DNA from: Caulobacteraceae bacterium
Lineage (GTDB): Bacteria; Pseudomonadota; Alphaproteobacteria; Caulobacterales; Caulobacteraceae
Length of the DNA: 48,045 nt
Reading direction: 5' to 3'
NCBI GenBank assembly: GCA_947452365.1
Contig: CANGCO010000011.1
Span: 1 to 48,045, forward strand
Below are positions 8,060-17,755 of this stretch, piece after piece (positions within the stretch are counted from its first letter, which is position 1; every line of letters begins with the position of its first letter). Both the position numbers and the translations under genes were made by a program. The notes below the pieces were generated by a model, which was given only the letters and a program-made list of their open reading frames with translations, did no database searches and was not told where the DNA came from.

Positions 8060-10516
8060 GTGACCAAGTCTATGACCTTGCCAATCGAATCGGCCCTGCC
8101 AGACCTGAAAGCGGCGCTTATTGCCAATACCAGCGCTGTTCTGGTCGCACCGCCCGGCGCAGGCAAGACCACGCGCGTGCCGCTGGCCCTGCTGGCTGAG
8201 GCCTGGGTGGGCGGTGGCAAGATCATTATGTTGGAGCCTCGGCGTCTGGCCGCCCGCGCCGCCGCAGCGCGAATGGCGGCAAGCCTTGGCGAGGCCGTCG
8301 GTCAGACGGTGGGCCTGCGCGTGCGGCTGGAGTCCAAGATCAGCGCCAAGACCTGCATTGAGGTGGTTACAGAGGGCGTATTTAGCCGGATGATCCTCGA
8401 TGACCCTGGGCTTGAGGGCATTGCCGCGGTCCTGTTTGACGAATTTCACGAACGCAGCCTCGATGCCGATCTGGGCCTTGCGCTGGCGATTGATGCGCAA
8501 TCGGTTCTGCGTCCGGACCTAAGGCTGCTGGTCATGTCCGCCACGCTGGATGGCGCGCGGGTTGCTAGCCTCTTGGGTCAGGCCCCTGTGATCGAAAGCG
8601 CGGGTCGGCAGTTTCCGGTCGAGACGGTCTATCTGGGCCGTGATCCCGCCCGCAGGCTGGAGGACCATGCCGCCCGGGCTGTGCGCAAGATCATGGCCGA
8701 ACAGCCAGGCAGCCTTTTGGTGTTTTTGCCAGGCCAGGGCGAAATCCGCCGTCTCGAGCGGCTTTTGTTAGATGCAGGCCTTGCCGCCAATTGCGATGTC
8801 GCGCCGCTTTATGGTGCTCTAGATTTGCGCGCCCAGGACCTGGCCATAGCCCCATCGCCAGCGGGGCGGCGCAAGGTGGTGCTGGCAACCGCCATCGCCG
8901 AAACCAGCCTGACCATTGATGGGGTGCGCATGGTGCTTGATTGCGGCCTGTCGCGGGTGCCGCGTTATGATCCAGCCAGTGGCTTGACGCGGCTGGAGAC
9001 GGTGCGGGTCAGCCGCGCCGGGGCCGATCAGCGCCGGGGCCGGGCGGGGCGCACTGAGCCAGGCCTTGCCTATCGGCTGTGGGACGAGGCCGAGACCCGG
9101 GCCTTGCCCGCTTTTGCGCGGCCTGAAATCCTTGATAGCGACCTGTCCGGCCTGGCGCTGGATTTGGCGCGGTGGGGGGCAAGGGATGTCGGTGATCTGG
9201 CCTTTCTCGATGCCCCGCCAGGTGTGGCCATGGCTGAGGCGGTCGGCCTGCTCAAGCGGCTGGGGGCTGTGGATGACCGAGGCGATCTGACCGATCATGG
9301 CCGGGCCTTGAGTACCATGCCCCTGCCGCCGCGTCTGGCGCATATGGTCCTGCGCGGGGCTGAGGCTGGGGCGGGTCTTAGGGCCGCCAAGATTGCCGCT
9401 GTGATCAGTGAGCGCGGCCTTGGCGGCACCAGCACCGACCTGCGCGATCGGTTGCAACAGGCCGATCGAGATCCAACGCCAAGGGGCAAGGAGGCCAATC
9501 TTCTGGCCGACCGTTGGGCCAAGGCGGCAGGCAGGCCAAGCCGAGGCGCGACACCGCTGGACGAGGCGCAACTCTTGGCCCTGGCCTATCCGGAACGGGT
9601 GGCGCGGGCGCGGGGACCCTTGGGCGAATATCAATTGGTCGGTGGGCGCGGCGCCTATCTGAACCCTACCGATGCCTTGGCGCGCGAGGCCTGGCTGGCG
9701 GTGGGCGAGCTTGGGGCCGGTGAGGCCAAGGACCGCATCTTGCTGGCCGCCCCGCTTGATGAGGCGCGGGTCCTCGCGGCCTTTGCCGACCAGATCACCG
9801 ATGAGGACCGGCTAGAGCCCGGTCCCACCGGCAATATGCGCGCCAAGCGCTTGCGCCGCCTTGGCAAGATTGTCATTGAAGAAAAGCTGATCGCTAAGCC
9901 CGACCCGGCCCTGATCGCGGCCGCCTTGCTGGATCAGGTGCGGCAAGACGGCTTGCCTAGCCTGAACTGGGGCGAGGGGGCGGTTTCCTTGCGCGCCAGA
10001 ATCGGATTTTTGCGGGCGGCGGACCCCGATGGGTGGCCAGATTTCTCGGATCAGGGCTTGTTAGAGCGGCTAGAGGATTGGCTCGCCCCCCTTGTCAGCG
10101 GGCGTCAAAGACTGGCCGATATTGGCGCAGCAGCCCTTGAACAGGCGCTTCTATCCCTCATTCCCTGGGACCAGCAAAGGCGGATGGAGACCCTAGCGCC
10201 AGAGCGGTTTGTTGCCCCGACCGGCTCGCGTCTCAGCATTGACTATGCCGCCGAGGGCGGGCCAATGGTGGCTGTGCGGGTGCAGGAATTGTTCGGTCTG
10301 GCCAGCCATCCAATCGTTGCGGGCCTGCCCCTGACCTTGGCCCTGTTATCGCCAGCGCATCGTCCGATCCAGGTGACTAAGGACCTGCCGGGCTTTTGGC
10401 GCGGCTCATGGAAGGATGTGCGCTCCGACATGCGCGGCCGCTATCCGCGCCATGTCTGGCCTGAAGACCCGGTCAATACCGCGCCGACGGCTAGGGCCAA
10501 GCCGCGCGGGACCTAA
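8060..10516 (+). CDS. hrpB: ATP-dependent RNA helicase HrpB
   Basis: An 818-residue DEAH-type helicase of full family length. Walker A (PPGAGKTT) is at residues 31-38, DEFH at 127-130, SAT at 160-162 and QRRGRAGR at 324-331. These are followed by the HA2 domain and the HrpB-specific C-terminal region, which ends in a WRGSW segment and a DMRGRYPRHVWP segment typical of HrpB. The start is GTG at 8060; an ATG four codons later is equally possible. HrpB is conserved in proteobacteria, but its cellular substrate is unclear. It converges with the RNA methyltransferase gene, with six bases between stops, and no terminator is visible. Confidence 0.95.
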   Translation: MTKSMTLPIESALPDLKAALIANTSAVLVAPPGAGKTTRVPLALLAEAWVGGGKIIMLEPRRLAARAAAARMAASLGEAVGQTVGLRVRLESKISAKTCIEVVTEGVFSRMILDDPGLEGIAAVLFDEFHERSLDADLGLALAIDAQSVLRPDLRLLVMSATLDGARVASLLGQAPVIESAGRQFPVETVYLGRDPARRLEDHAARAVRKIMAEQPGSLLVFLPGQGEIRRLERLLLDAGLAANCDVAPLYGALDLRAQDLAIAPSPAGRRKVVLATAIAETSLTIDGVRMVLDCGLSRVPRYDPASGLTRLETVRVSRAGADQRRGRAGRTEPGLAYRLWDEAETRALPAFARPEILDSDLSGLALDLARWGARDVGDLAFLDAPPGVAMAEAVGLLKRLGAVDDRGDLTDHGRALSTMPLPPRLAHMVLRGAEAGAGLRAAKIAAVISERGLGGTSTDLRDRLQQADRDPTPRGKEANLLADRWAKAAGRPSRGATPLDEAQLLALAYPERVARARGPLGEYQLVGGRGAYLNPTDALAREAWLAVGELGAGEAKDRILLAAPLDEARVLAAFADQITDEDRLEPGPTGNMRAKRLRRLGKIVIEEKLIAKPDPALIAAALLDQVRQDGLPSLNWGEGAVSLRARIGFLRAADPDGWPDFSDQGLLERLEDWLAPLVSGRQRLADIGAAALEQALLSLIPWDQQRRMETLAPERFVAPTGSRLSIDYAAEGGPMVAVRVQELFGLASHPIVAGLPLTLALLSPAHRPIQVTKDLPGFWRGSWKDVRSDMRGRYPRHVWPEDPVNTAPTARAKPRGT

Positions 10517-10522
10517 ACGCCT

Positions 10523-11314
10523 CTATTCCGTCACCGCATAGATCATAATGCCGGTGGCCACTGACAGGTTCAGACTATCAGCGCGGCCGCGCATGGGGAT
10601 CTTGACGGCGACGTCGCAAACCGCCTCTAGCTGAGGCGGCAGGCCCGCCTGTTCATTGCCCATCAGGATCAAGGTCGGGCGCTGATAGGGGGCCGCCTTG
10701 TAATCGTGGGTGGCGGTCAGGAGCGTGCCAACCACACTGCCGGGCCAGGATTTGCGCCAGTCGATAAATTCCTCGATTGTCGCCTTGGCGATCTGGACGG
10801 CAAAGATCGAGCCCATGGTGGCGCGCACAGCCTCGACCGAATAGGGGTCAGTGCAATCCCCAATCAGGATGACGCCGCCGCAACCGGCCGAATCGGCGGT
10901 GCGGATGATGGTGCCCAGATTGCCCGGATCGCGCACAGCCTGAAGCCCGACCCAACAGGCTGCCGCATGCGGCTCAATGGCGCTAAGGGGTGTAAAGACC
11001 TGCTCAAACACCCCAACCACGGCCTGGGGGTTATCGCGGCGCGAGACCTTTTCGAGGATGTCGCGGCTGACCTCGATCACCTCGCCGCCGCCATCATGGG
11101 CGGCCTGGGCGGCGCGCTGGAACACCGGATGGCTGGCCGCCTCTGCCCCGTGCAGCAAGACCTTGGGCGCATGGCCCAGGTCCACAGCCTCGGTAATGAT
11201 CTTCAGGCCCTCGGCTAGGAACAGGCCACTGTCCTCGCGGTCTTTACGCATATGCAAGGCCCGCACGGCCTTGACCGTGGGATTGGTCAGGGAGGTGATG
11301 GTCCGGCTGGTCAT
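10523..11314 (-). CDS. TrmH-family (SpoU) RNA 2'-O-methyltransferase
   Basis: A 263-residue SPOUT-fold methyltransferase. An N-terminal substrate-binding region (about 1-100, with the FLAEGLKII motif) is followed by the catalytic domain with the three SpoU motifs: RDPGNLGTIIRTAD, LMGNEQAGL and SLNLSVATGIMIYA. These bind S-adenosylmethionine in a knot and methylate a ribose 2'-OH in rRNA or tRNA. The nearest functional model is the RlmB/TsnR group, but the target nucleotide cannot be read from the sequence. Its ATG overlaps the stop of the upstream methyltransferase (ATGA), so the two are co-translated in an operon of RNA-modifying enzymes. Confidence 0.9.
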   Translation of the reverse strand: MTSRTITSLTNPTVKAVRALHMRKDREDSGLFLAEGLKIITEAVDLGHAPKVLLHGAEAASHPVFQRAAQAAHDGGGEVIEVSRDILEKVSRRDNPQAVVGVFEQVFTPLSAIEPHAAACWVGLQAVRDPGNLGTIIRTADSAGCGGVILIGDCTDPYSVEAVRATMGSIFAVQIAKATIEEFIDWRKSWPGSVVGTLLTATHDYKAAPYQRPTLILMGNEQAGLPPQLEAVCDVAVKIPMRGRADSLNLSVATGIMIYAVTE

Positions 11315-12231
11315 GGGTTTTGCGCGGCCCAGCGGGCAAAGAAGGACAGGCCGACACCGCGGGTTTCGCTATCCTCCATCAAGGCCAATTCGCCCCAGTC
11401 AATCGTGCCGCCGCGCCCCTGCATCTGATCGGCCATCAGTCCCGCTAGGGACAGGCCACTAATGCGTTCGGCATAGGCATTTAAGATTAAAAACTCAGCA
11501 TTTTCGCTTAAAAGTTCGCAACATAGGCCCAAGAGCTCAGGCAGGTCCTCAAACAGCCGCCAGACCTCGCCGGTCGGCCCGCGACCATATTTGGGCGGGT
11601 CCAGAATAATGCCGTCATACTTGGTGCCGCGCCGCACTTCGCGCTGAACATATTTGCGCGCATCCTCACAAATCCAGCGGATCGGGGCCTCGCTCAAGCC
11701 CGACAAGGCTGCATTGTCCCTGGCCCAGCCAATGGCTTTCTTCGAGGCATCGACATGGGTAACCGCAGCGCCTGCGGCGGCGCAGACCAGGCTGGCCACG
11801 CCCGTATAGCCAAATAGGTTGAGAATCTTGGGGGGCTCGCCGCCCTTGGCCACCCTTTGGCGCACCCGTTCATCCAGCCAGGTCCAGTTGGCGGCCTGTT
11901 CAGGAAAGAAGGCCAGATGACGAAAGGCGGTAAAGCGGCCATGAAATTTGACATCGCGCCAGCCGAGCGGCCAGGTCTCCTTGGTTGGCTTGGAAAACCG
12001 CCAGCGCCCAGCCTCATCCTCATCGGTCGGATCAAACACAGCATCGGCCTTGGCCCAGACGCTTTCGGCCAGACGTGGGGCCCACAGGCACTGCGGCTCG
12101 GGCCGGACCACCTGATAGGGGCCATAACGCTCCAGCTTGCGGCCATGACCGCTATCGAGCAGGGCATAGTCCTTCCAGGCGGTGGTGCGCATGACAAGCG
12201 GCGTGGCGGCGACTTTTGGATTTGAGCTCAT
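11311..12231 (-). CDS. RlmI/RlmK-like SAM-dependent methyltransferase
   Basis: A 306-residue class I methyltransferase. The SAM-binding segment is LNLFGYTGVASL with AxVTHVDASKKA, followed by CEDARKYV. The catalytic DPPKYGRG motif is that of the Methyltrans_SAM family (RlmI, RlmK), which methylates cytosine or guanine in 23S rRNA. It lacks an evident N-terminal PUA domain, so it is shorter than RlmI (about 396 residues). The exact rRNA target is therefore uncertain. It begins 18 bp after the glycosyltransferase stop and overlaps the TrmH-family gene by 4 bp. Confidence 0.87.
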   Translation of the reverse strand: MSSNPKVAATPLVMRTTAWKDYALLDSGHGRKLERYGPYQVVRPEPQCLWAPRLAESVWAKADAVFDPTDEDEAGRWRFSKPTKETWPLGWRDVKFHGRFTAFRHLAFFPEQAANWTWLDERVRQRVAKGGEPPKILNLFGYTGVASLVCAAAGAAVTHVDASKKAIGWARDNAALSGLSEAPIRWICEDARKYVQREVRRGTKYDGIILDPPKYGRGPTGEVWRLFEDLPELLGLCCELLSENAEFLILNAYAERISGLSLAGLMADQMQGRGGTIDWGELALMEDSETRGVGLSFFARWAAQNP

Positions 12232-12249
12232 AACCCCTGAAATAGGCGC

Positions 12250-13644
12250 TTAGGGGGCGGTTCGTAAAGCTTCGGGTTGATGCGGGGTCTTGTCCCAGTG
12301 AAACGGGCGCAGGATCAGTTGTAGGATCGCCTTAGATGCGGCCAGGCTTGCCAAGGGCCAATAGGCTAGCGAGAGCACAAGATCACTGAGCCTGAAGGCA
12401 AAACCCGTTCGGTTTGCACCCACCCGCATAGCTATCCCCGTCGCGCTCCAGCCGAGCACGAGGACGGCTAGATCTAGGGCCCAACGGGTATCCGGGTGAC
12501 CGATAATCGCAAATACGGTCTGGATCAGCAGCCAAAGCATTAAGGGGGCATGGATCAGGGCCGATAGGACTGAGAGGCCCAAGGTTACCCAAAGCGTGAT
12601 CTGGTCCTGCACCTTCAGTCGCCCGGGCGCGCGGGTCCAGACCAGCAGGGTCTGGAGATAACCCTTTAGCCAACGGGCGCGCTGGGGCAACCAGGTGCGA
12701 AAGCTTCGGGTCGGGGTCTCATAGGTCGGCAAGCGCAACAGCGCTGTGCCATACCCGCTATAGGCCAGACGAAAGCCCAAATCGGCATCTTCAGTGACAT
12801 TGTAGGGATCCCAACCGCCGAGCGCGCGCAACACGTCTGTGCGCAAATGATTGCTGGTTCCGCCCAGCGGTATGGGGCGTCCGGCGCGCACCAGGGCAGG
12901 CAATAGGGTCTCGAACTGTACGGCATAATCCAAAGCAAACTGGCGCGCGAAAAAGCCTTGGCAGGTTGGGATTCGCAAGGGCGCTTGCAGACAGCCTAGT
13001 TTCGGCCCGCCTTCTGCGAAAGCCATGGCCGCTTCCAGCAACTGGTGGGGGTGAGGCCGGTCCTCGGCATCATAGACCACGACCAGATCGCCTCTGGCCT
13101 GGGCTAGGGCCAGATTACAAGCGCGGGGCTTGGTGCGTGGCTGACCATCGGCTGCGGTCATGACCCGCATCCAGCGCGGTGGTCTTGCGGCACAGAGCGC
13201 CTTGCGCGTCGCCTGATCATCAGCCTCGACCACCAATATCGCCTCCAAGCGCGCGCGGGGATAGGATAGGGCCTTAAGGGCATCGACGATCTGCCGCGCC
13301 ATATCGGCCTCGCGATAGAGCGGCACAAGGATCGAATAGACGGGTAGGGCGGGGTCGCGGCGGCTCGGAATTTTTGGATCGGAGGCTTGGGCTTGGGCTT
13401 GGGCCAGAAGCACGGCCGTGATCTTCAGCAGGCTAGCGCCCACAAACAGGCTCGCAAACGCCGAATGGGCCAAGGCCCAGATCCCATGCGGCACAAGAAC
13501 AATGCCTATGCCAAGACCTAGGATGACACTGGCCAAGACCGCTAACTGGGTCGGCGAAGCCCCGCGCCGGGCCGTTGGCCTGATCATGGTCAGCCAGGGG
13601 GCTGTTTGTGTGGATTGGCGCTTGCCGGTCATGTGCCATTCCAT
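12250..13644 (-). CDS. Membrane glycosyltransferase, family 2 (BcsA-like core)
   Basis: About 464 residues. Two membrane helices come first, then a GT-A catalytic domain, then about four to five C-terminal helices. Catalytic signatures are present: an early Asp in VEADD, the DxD-like VVYDAED, TEDADLG and the processivity motif QRARW. This arrangement is that of processive inner-membrane glycosyltransferases that make and export polysaccharide, but no cyclic-di-GMP PilZ domain and no partner export genes are present. The polymer made is unknown. The frame is open to 13692; the ATG at 13644 or 13632 is a likely start. A threefold GCTTGG repeat encodes an AQAQAQ stretch after the second helix. 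It heads an operon with two methyltransferases. Confidence 0.87.
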   Translation of the reverse strand: MEWHMTGKRQSTQTAPWLTMIRPTARRGASPTQLAVLASVILGLGIGIVLVPHGIWALAHSAFASLFVGASLLKITAVLLAQAQAQASDPKIPSRRDPALPVYSILVPLYREADMARQIVDALKALSYPRARLEAILVVEADDQATRKALCAARPPRWMRVMTAADGQPRTKPRACNLALAQARGDLVVVYDAEDRPHPHQLLEAAMAFAEGGPKLGCLQAPLRIPTCQGFFARQFALDYAVQFETLLPALVRAGRPIPLGGTSNHLRTDVLRALGGWDPYNVTEDADLGFRLAYSGYGTALLRLPTYETPTRSFRTWLPQRARWLKGYLQTLLVWTRAPGRLKVQDQITLWVTLGLSVLSALIHAPLMLWLLIQTVFAIIGHPDTRWALDLAVLVLGWSATGIAMRVGANRTGFAFRLSDLVLSLAYWPLASLAASKAILQLILRPFHWDKTPHQPEALRTAP

Positions 13645-13814
13645 TCTGGAACGGCACGCACCTTGACGATCCCGCAAGGGTTGTAACAGCAATTGGGGGT
13701 TGCTAAGCGAACAAGGCCTTCCCCCTATGCGGGAAACGTCGCGGCTTTAAGGGCTTGCCGCCGCCATGGGTTTCTCGTTTATTGGTCGGGTTGAAAAATA
13801 GTCTGGAGTCTGAC

Positions 13815-14450
13815 TTGTCCCTAATCCTTGCCAAGCCGCCAAAGTCTTCGCGCAAGCCCAAGGGTGATGGCCATTTGAGACGTGCTGAAATCTTGCTCGC
13901 GGCCGAGCGGATTTTTGTCGCGGAGGGCTATGAGGGCGCCACCATCCGCAAGATTGCTGATGAGGTTGGGCTGTCTTCGACCGCGCTTTATATGCATTTT
14001 ACGGACAAGGCTGAGATCCTGCTTGAGATCTGTGCTGAGGCGATCCAGCACCTGTTAGCGTCCAATACGGCCATTGCCCAGATGCCGACCGACCCGGTTG
14101 TGCGGGTGAGGGCCATGCTGGCTGCCTATATGGATTTTGCGCTGAAAAACCCCAATGCCTATCAGCTCTTGTTTGGCGCAACGCCGGGCGAAATCACAGA
14201 AGACCGCGCCGAGGAAAACATGGCGCTTGGCGAGCGTAATTATGACTGTTTTCGCAGTGTCGTGGCCGAGATTGCCGCCTGCGGTCGCTTGCGCATGGGA
14301 ACGGTCGATGGCGCTGCCCAGACGCTTTGGGCGGCCTGTCACGGGCTTGTTGCCCTATTGATTGTGCGTCCAAGTTTTAAGTGGGAGCCTGCCGATAGCT
14401 TGAGTGAGGGCATGTTGGACGGTATCTTGCACGGTCTGGTAACCGATTAG
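13815..14450 (+). CDS. TetR/AcrR-family transcriptional regulator
   Basis: About 211 residues. The N-terminal helix-turn-helix covers roughly residues 20-65 (ILLAAERIFVAEGYEGATIRK, then GLSSTALYMHF), as in TetR proteins, and the C-terminal domain would bind an effector. The frame is open upstream to 13755, but the TTG at 13815 has a GGAG site six bases ahead and gives a normal N-terminus, so I prefer it. The stop codon shares a base with the GTG start of the dehydratase gene (TAGTG), so both are co-translated. It may control itself and that gene, but no operator is obvious, and the divergent glycosyltransferase is an alternative target. Confidence 0.88.
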   Translation: MSLILAKPPKSSRKPKGDGHLRRAEILLAAERIFVAEGYEGATIRKIADEVGLSSTALYMHFTDKAEILLEICAEAIQHLLASNTAIAQMPTDPVVRVRAMLAAYMDFALKNPNAYQLLFGATPGEITEDRAEENMALGERNYDCFRSVVAEIAACGRLRMGTVDGAAQTLWAACHGLVALLIVRPSFKWEPADSLSEGMLDGILHGLVTD

Positions 14451-15439
14451 TGTCTGGGACAGATCTGCCAAGCTTCGCCGATGTCGAGGACGCCGCTCGG
14501 CGGCTGGAACGCTTGGCTGTACGCACGCCCTTGGTGAGAAATAATGCCTTGGATCAGGCCTGTGGCGGGCCGGTCTGGATCAAGGCCGAAACCTTGCAAC
14601 TTACCGGCTCGTTCAAGTTTCGCGGCGCCTATAATCGCCTTTGTCGTCTTAGCGATGATGAGCGCAGCCGCGGCGTGGTGGCGTTTTCGTCTGGCAATCA
14701 TGCTCAGGGCGTGGCCCATGCTGCCCAGATATTGGACATGCCAGCGGTGATTGTCATGCCAACAGATGCCCCGGCGATTAAGCGGGAAGCCACAATCGGT
14801 TATGGCGCTGAAGTAATCTTGTATGACCGGTTTACGCAAAGCCGTGAGGCCATGGCCGCAAGGCTTGCTGCCGAGCGCGGCGCTGTGGTGGTGCCAGCCT
14901 TTGATGATTTTTTCGTCATGGCAGGGCAGGGAACGGTTGGTCTAGAAGCCGCGGAACAGCTTGCGGAGCTTGGTGCTGCGCCAGATGTGCTCTTGTGCCC
15001 AGCGTCCGGTGGCGGGCTTTTGGCCGGAATTGGTTTGGCGTTTGAAGTCAAATGCCCAACCACCAAACTTTATGTCGTGGAGCCCGAGGGATTTACCGAC
15101 CATGCCGATAGTCTGGCTGCCGGTCATCCAGTCGCGCGCGCGCCGGGTCCTGCCAGTCTGTGCGATGCCCTAATGGCACCGAGGCCCGGCGACCTGACCT
15201 TTGCCATTAATGGCCCAAGGCTGGCTGGCGCCCTAAGCGTGACCGATGATCAGGTCTTGGCGGCCATGGCCTTTGCGTTTCGTCACCTCAAACTGGTGAT
15301 CGAACCGGGCGGGGCGGTTGGCCTAGCTGCCCTGTTATCGGGTCAAATGCCCTTGAACGGGCGCACAGCCCTAGTGATTGCCTCGGGTGGCAATGTGGAC
15401 CCAGAAACCTTCGAAAAATCTTTAAAATTCTTCAATTAA
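14450..15439 (+). CDS. Threonine/serine dehydratase-like PLP enzyme
   Basis: A 329-residue fold-type II PLP enzyme. The Schiff-base lysine is Lys56 in TGSFKFRGA, and the phosphate-binding glycine loop is SGGGLLAG near residue 188. It has no C-terminal ACT domain, so it resembles the catabolic dehydratase / serine racemase / hydroxyaspartate ammonia-lyase group rather than the isoleucine-regulated biosynthetic IlvA. It probably removes ammonia from threonine or serine to give 2-oxobutyrate or pyruvate. The GTG start overlaps the stop of the TetR gene by one base. Substrate choice cannot be settled from sequence. Confidence 0.85.
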   Translation: MSGTDLPSFADVEDAARRLERLAVRTPLVRNNALDQACGGPVWIKAETLQLTGSFKFRGAYNRLCRLSDDERSRGVVAFSSGNHAQGVAHAAQILDMPAVIVMPTDAPAIKREATIGYGAEVILYDRFTQSREAMAARLAAERGAVVVPAFDDFFVMAGQGTVGLEAAEQLAELGAAPDVLLCPASGGGLLAGIGLAFEVKCPTTKLYVVEPEGFTDHADSLAAGHPVARAPGPASLCDALMAPRPGDLTFAINGPRLAGALSVTDDQVLAAMAFAFRHLKLVIEPGGAVGLAALLSGQMPLNGRTALVIASGGNVDPETFEKSLKFFN

Positions 15440-15460
15440 ATGACTGGTTTTACGTAATTT

Positions 15461-17623
15461 TTATGGTTGCGCTAAGGTTGACCCTGCATTGCCATCGGAG
15501 CCCAGCTCTGGGGCGGGCCTTGGGTCGCTCTGGGCGGTGATGGCGAGGCCTGCGCCGAATGTGCCCCGACGTAGGTCTTTGGACAGGGTCAGGGGCGCAG
15601 AGCCGCCATTGAGGCGGGCGCGATAGACCTGCACATTTTCCATCACCCGCATGACATAGTTGCGGGTCTCAGCGAAGGGAATGCATTCGATAAAGTCCAG
15701 CGGGTCAGTATTGGCGCTGCGCGGATCGCCGCAGAACCCTACCCAGGCGGCAGGACGGCCCGGGCCAGCATTATAGGCGGCTGCGGCCAGCACATAGGAG
15801 CCGCCAAACCCGTTGATCATATGACCAAGATAGGCCGCGCCCAGACGCATATTATAGTCCGGATCATTCATGCGTGCGGGCTCATAGGAAACACCGATGC
15901 GCTTGGCGGTCGTCCTGGCCGTGGCTGGCATGATCTGCATCATGCCCTGAGCACCGACGCCGGAGCGGACGCGTGGATCAAAGCCGCTTTCCTGGCGCGT
16001 AATGCCAAACACGGCCGCAGGCTCTGGCGCCTCGGCGGCGAGAGGCGCTTCACGCACCGGATAGCCACGTTCGGGCAGGACAAGGCCGCGTTGGGCTGCG
16101 CCGCGCACCACCCGCATGGACAGGTCCTGATCGCCAAGGCCGCGGGCCAGATCGACCAATAGGGCGCATTCCTCGGCATTGGGCAGGGTGTCGTCCAAGG
16201 CCAGGACAAAGGTCTTGACCAGATCTTTGCGGCCGATCTGGTTGAGGATGCGAATAGCCTTGACCATGTCGCGGTCTTCAAACCGGGCCTGATCGGCCGC
16301 ACTTGGCGGCGCTTCGCGCGGAAGGTCAATATGCTCAAGCCCGGCCTTTTCAGCCGATAATTGGCCATAAAAGGTGGTGATGTATTTGGCCCCATCGCCA
16401 TAAAAGGTCGCGGCCGCCACAGGGTCATGCATGGCCTCGCCTGCCCGCCCGCGCCAGTATAGTGCCCGCGACTGGGTGATGGGCGATGCGCTGGTCGCCT
16501 GGATGCGGGCAAAATGCTGGTCGGCCAAAACGGGATCATTCAGCTTGCTTAAGGCCAGCCAACCGGCAAAAAACTCAGCCTCGACATAATTAACACCGGG
16601 GCTAAAGCCATGATTACTCACGGCCAGATAGGCGGTTTTGTAGTCTCCAGCCTTCAAGGCGAGATTAAAGATCAGCCGTCGCTCATGCCAAAGCCGGCTT
16701 GCTGCCTCCTCATAGGCGGGGACTTGGGGCAGGGTGCTGGCCAGGGCTAGGGTCTCGCTATCGCGCCCGGCCTTGCGCAGGAATTGCACTTTTTCATAGG
16801 TAAGCGAAGGATCAGCAGCCAGCTGCGGCGGTAGGCTCAATAAGGTTTGGTCCAGATTAGCACCGGCGCGCAAGGACAGGCGCGCCCCGGCCAATTGCCT
16901 TTGATCCTCATCCAATAGTGGCAGTAGCGCTTGGATCGCGGCGGCATTATTGCCGAGCGACAGCATTTGCGCCCGCTTGGCATGGTCTTGCGGGGTCAAG
17001 AGGTCACCAAACCGCAACAACATACTGGCCTGGGTCGCACCATCGAAAAACGTATCGCGCCAGACCCGGCTAATCAGGGCCTGGGCGGCGGGGATCCTGT
17101 TTAGTCGGCGCAGGGCCCCGGCAAGCGCCATGGCCCCCTGTGCGGTCTGGGGCGGATCGGTCTTGAACCAGTCGACAATCTGTTGGTCGGGCAGGTTTGA
17201 GCTATCAAGACGTTTTTCTGTCGCCAATTGCCGACGGCTTGCGCGCGGCCAGCCTTCAAGCACGGCGCGCGACTGGTCCAGTTCGGCAAAGCTGAGCCGG
17301 TCATTTAGGCCATCAGCCAAGGCCCAGAGCGCAATCTTGCGCAAGGCGCTATCGGAACTGGTGCTGACAATCTGCTTAAGCGGTCCATCCATGCCGCGAC
17401 TGGCGGCGGTCAGGGCCGCTGACAGTCCGTCCACACCCTGATTCGGCAATGAGGGCGCCAGACTGGGCAGGGGGGCTGTGGCTGTGGCCGGTGCGTTCGG
17501 GGTCGGGCCAGATGGAAATGGCGCATAGGGCAGCTGGGGTGTGGCCGTATCGAAGGCGTGGGCGGGCGCTGCGCCACAAATGAGGGCAAATCCGACCATT
17601 AAGCCAAGAGGGCGACACCGCAT
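15461..17623 (-). CDS. Soluble lytic murein transglycosylase (Slt-type)
   Basis: A 720-residue periplasmic enzyme with a signal peptide (residues 1-23, ending AHA). A long alpha-helical superhelix (about 60-500) precedes a C-terminal lysozyme-like SLT domain. The catalytic Glu545 lies in TRQESGFDP, followed by [13 protein letters not shown] and [11 protein letters not shown], the standard motifs of family 1 transglycosylases. It cleaves peptidoglycan between MurNAc and GlcNAc to form 1,6-anhydro ends, during wall turnover or insertion of envelope machines. The ATG at 17623 has an AAAGGTG site. It is divergent from dapA, whose product feeds diaminopimelate and peptidoglycan synthesis. Confidence 0.93.
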   Translation of the reverse strand: MRCRPLGLMVGFALICGAAPAHAFDTATPQLPYAPFPSGPTPNAPATATAPLPSLAPSLPNQGVDGLSAALTAASRGMDGPLKQIVSTSSDSALRKIALWALADGLNDRLSFAELDQSRAVLEGWPRASRRQLATEKRLDSSNLPDQQIVDWFKTDPPQTAQGAMALAGALRRLNRIPAAQALISRVWRDTFFDGATQASMLLRFGDLLTPQDHAKRAQMLSLGNNAAAIQALLPLLDEDQRQLAGARLSLRAGANLDQTLLSLPPQLAADPSLTYEKVQFLRKAGRDSETLALASTLPQVPAYEEAASRLWHERRLIFNLALKAGDYKTAYLAVSNHGFSPGVNYVEAEFFAGWLALSKLNDPVLADQHFARIQATSASPITQSRALYWRGRAGEAMHDPVAAATFYGDGAKYITTFYGQLSAEKAGLEHIDLPREAPPSAADQARFEDRDMVKAIRILNQIGRKDLVKTFVLALDDTLPNAEECALLVDLARGLGDQDLSMRVVRGAAQRGLVLPERGYPVREAPLAAEAPEPAAVFGITRQESGFDPRVRSGVGAQGMMQIMPATARTTAKRIGVSYEPARMNDPDYNMRLGAAYLGHMINGFGGSYVLAAAAYNAGPGRPAAWVGFCGDPRSANTDPLDFIECIPFAETRNYVMRVMENVQVYRARLNGGSAPLTLSKDLRRGTFGAGLAITAQSDPRPAPELGSDGNAGSTLAQP

Positions 17624-17713
17624 CAGACGAAAACACCTTTCAAACCCAAGTCATTGTCCCGGGGCAGTTGCCTCAAACCGGTCTGCCGCCCTATTGTCCG
17701 TCTAACATCCCAG

Positions 17714-17738
17714 GCCGCAACCCTTGTCGCGGCGTTTT
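17714..17738 (+). promoter_or_regulatory. Hairpin with T-run just before dapA
   Basis: GCCGC (17714-17718) can pair with GCGGC (17729-17733) across a 10-base loop, and TTTT follows at 17735-17738, with a further six-T run at 17744-17749. The dapA ATG is at 17756 with no ribosome site between. This looks like a weak intrinsic terminator or attenuator in the leader, but the stem is only 5 bp and it may be chance. Confidence 0.3.
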
Positions 17739-17755
17739 ACGGCTTTTTTCGTACC

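Noticed and set aside
8819-9634. A 271-codon reverse frame inside hrpB
   Set aside because: It is antisense to the helicase core and shows no recognisable domain.
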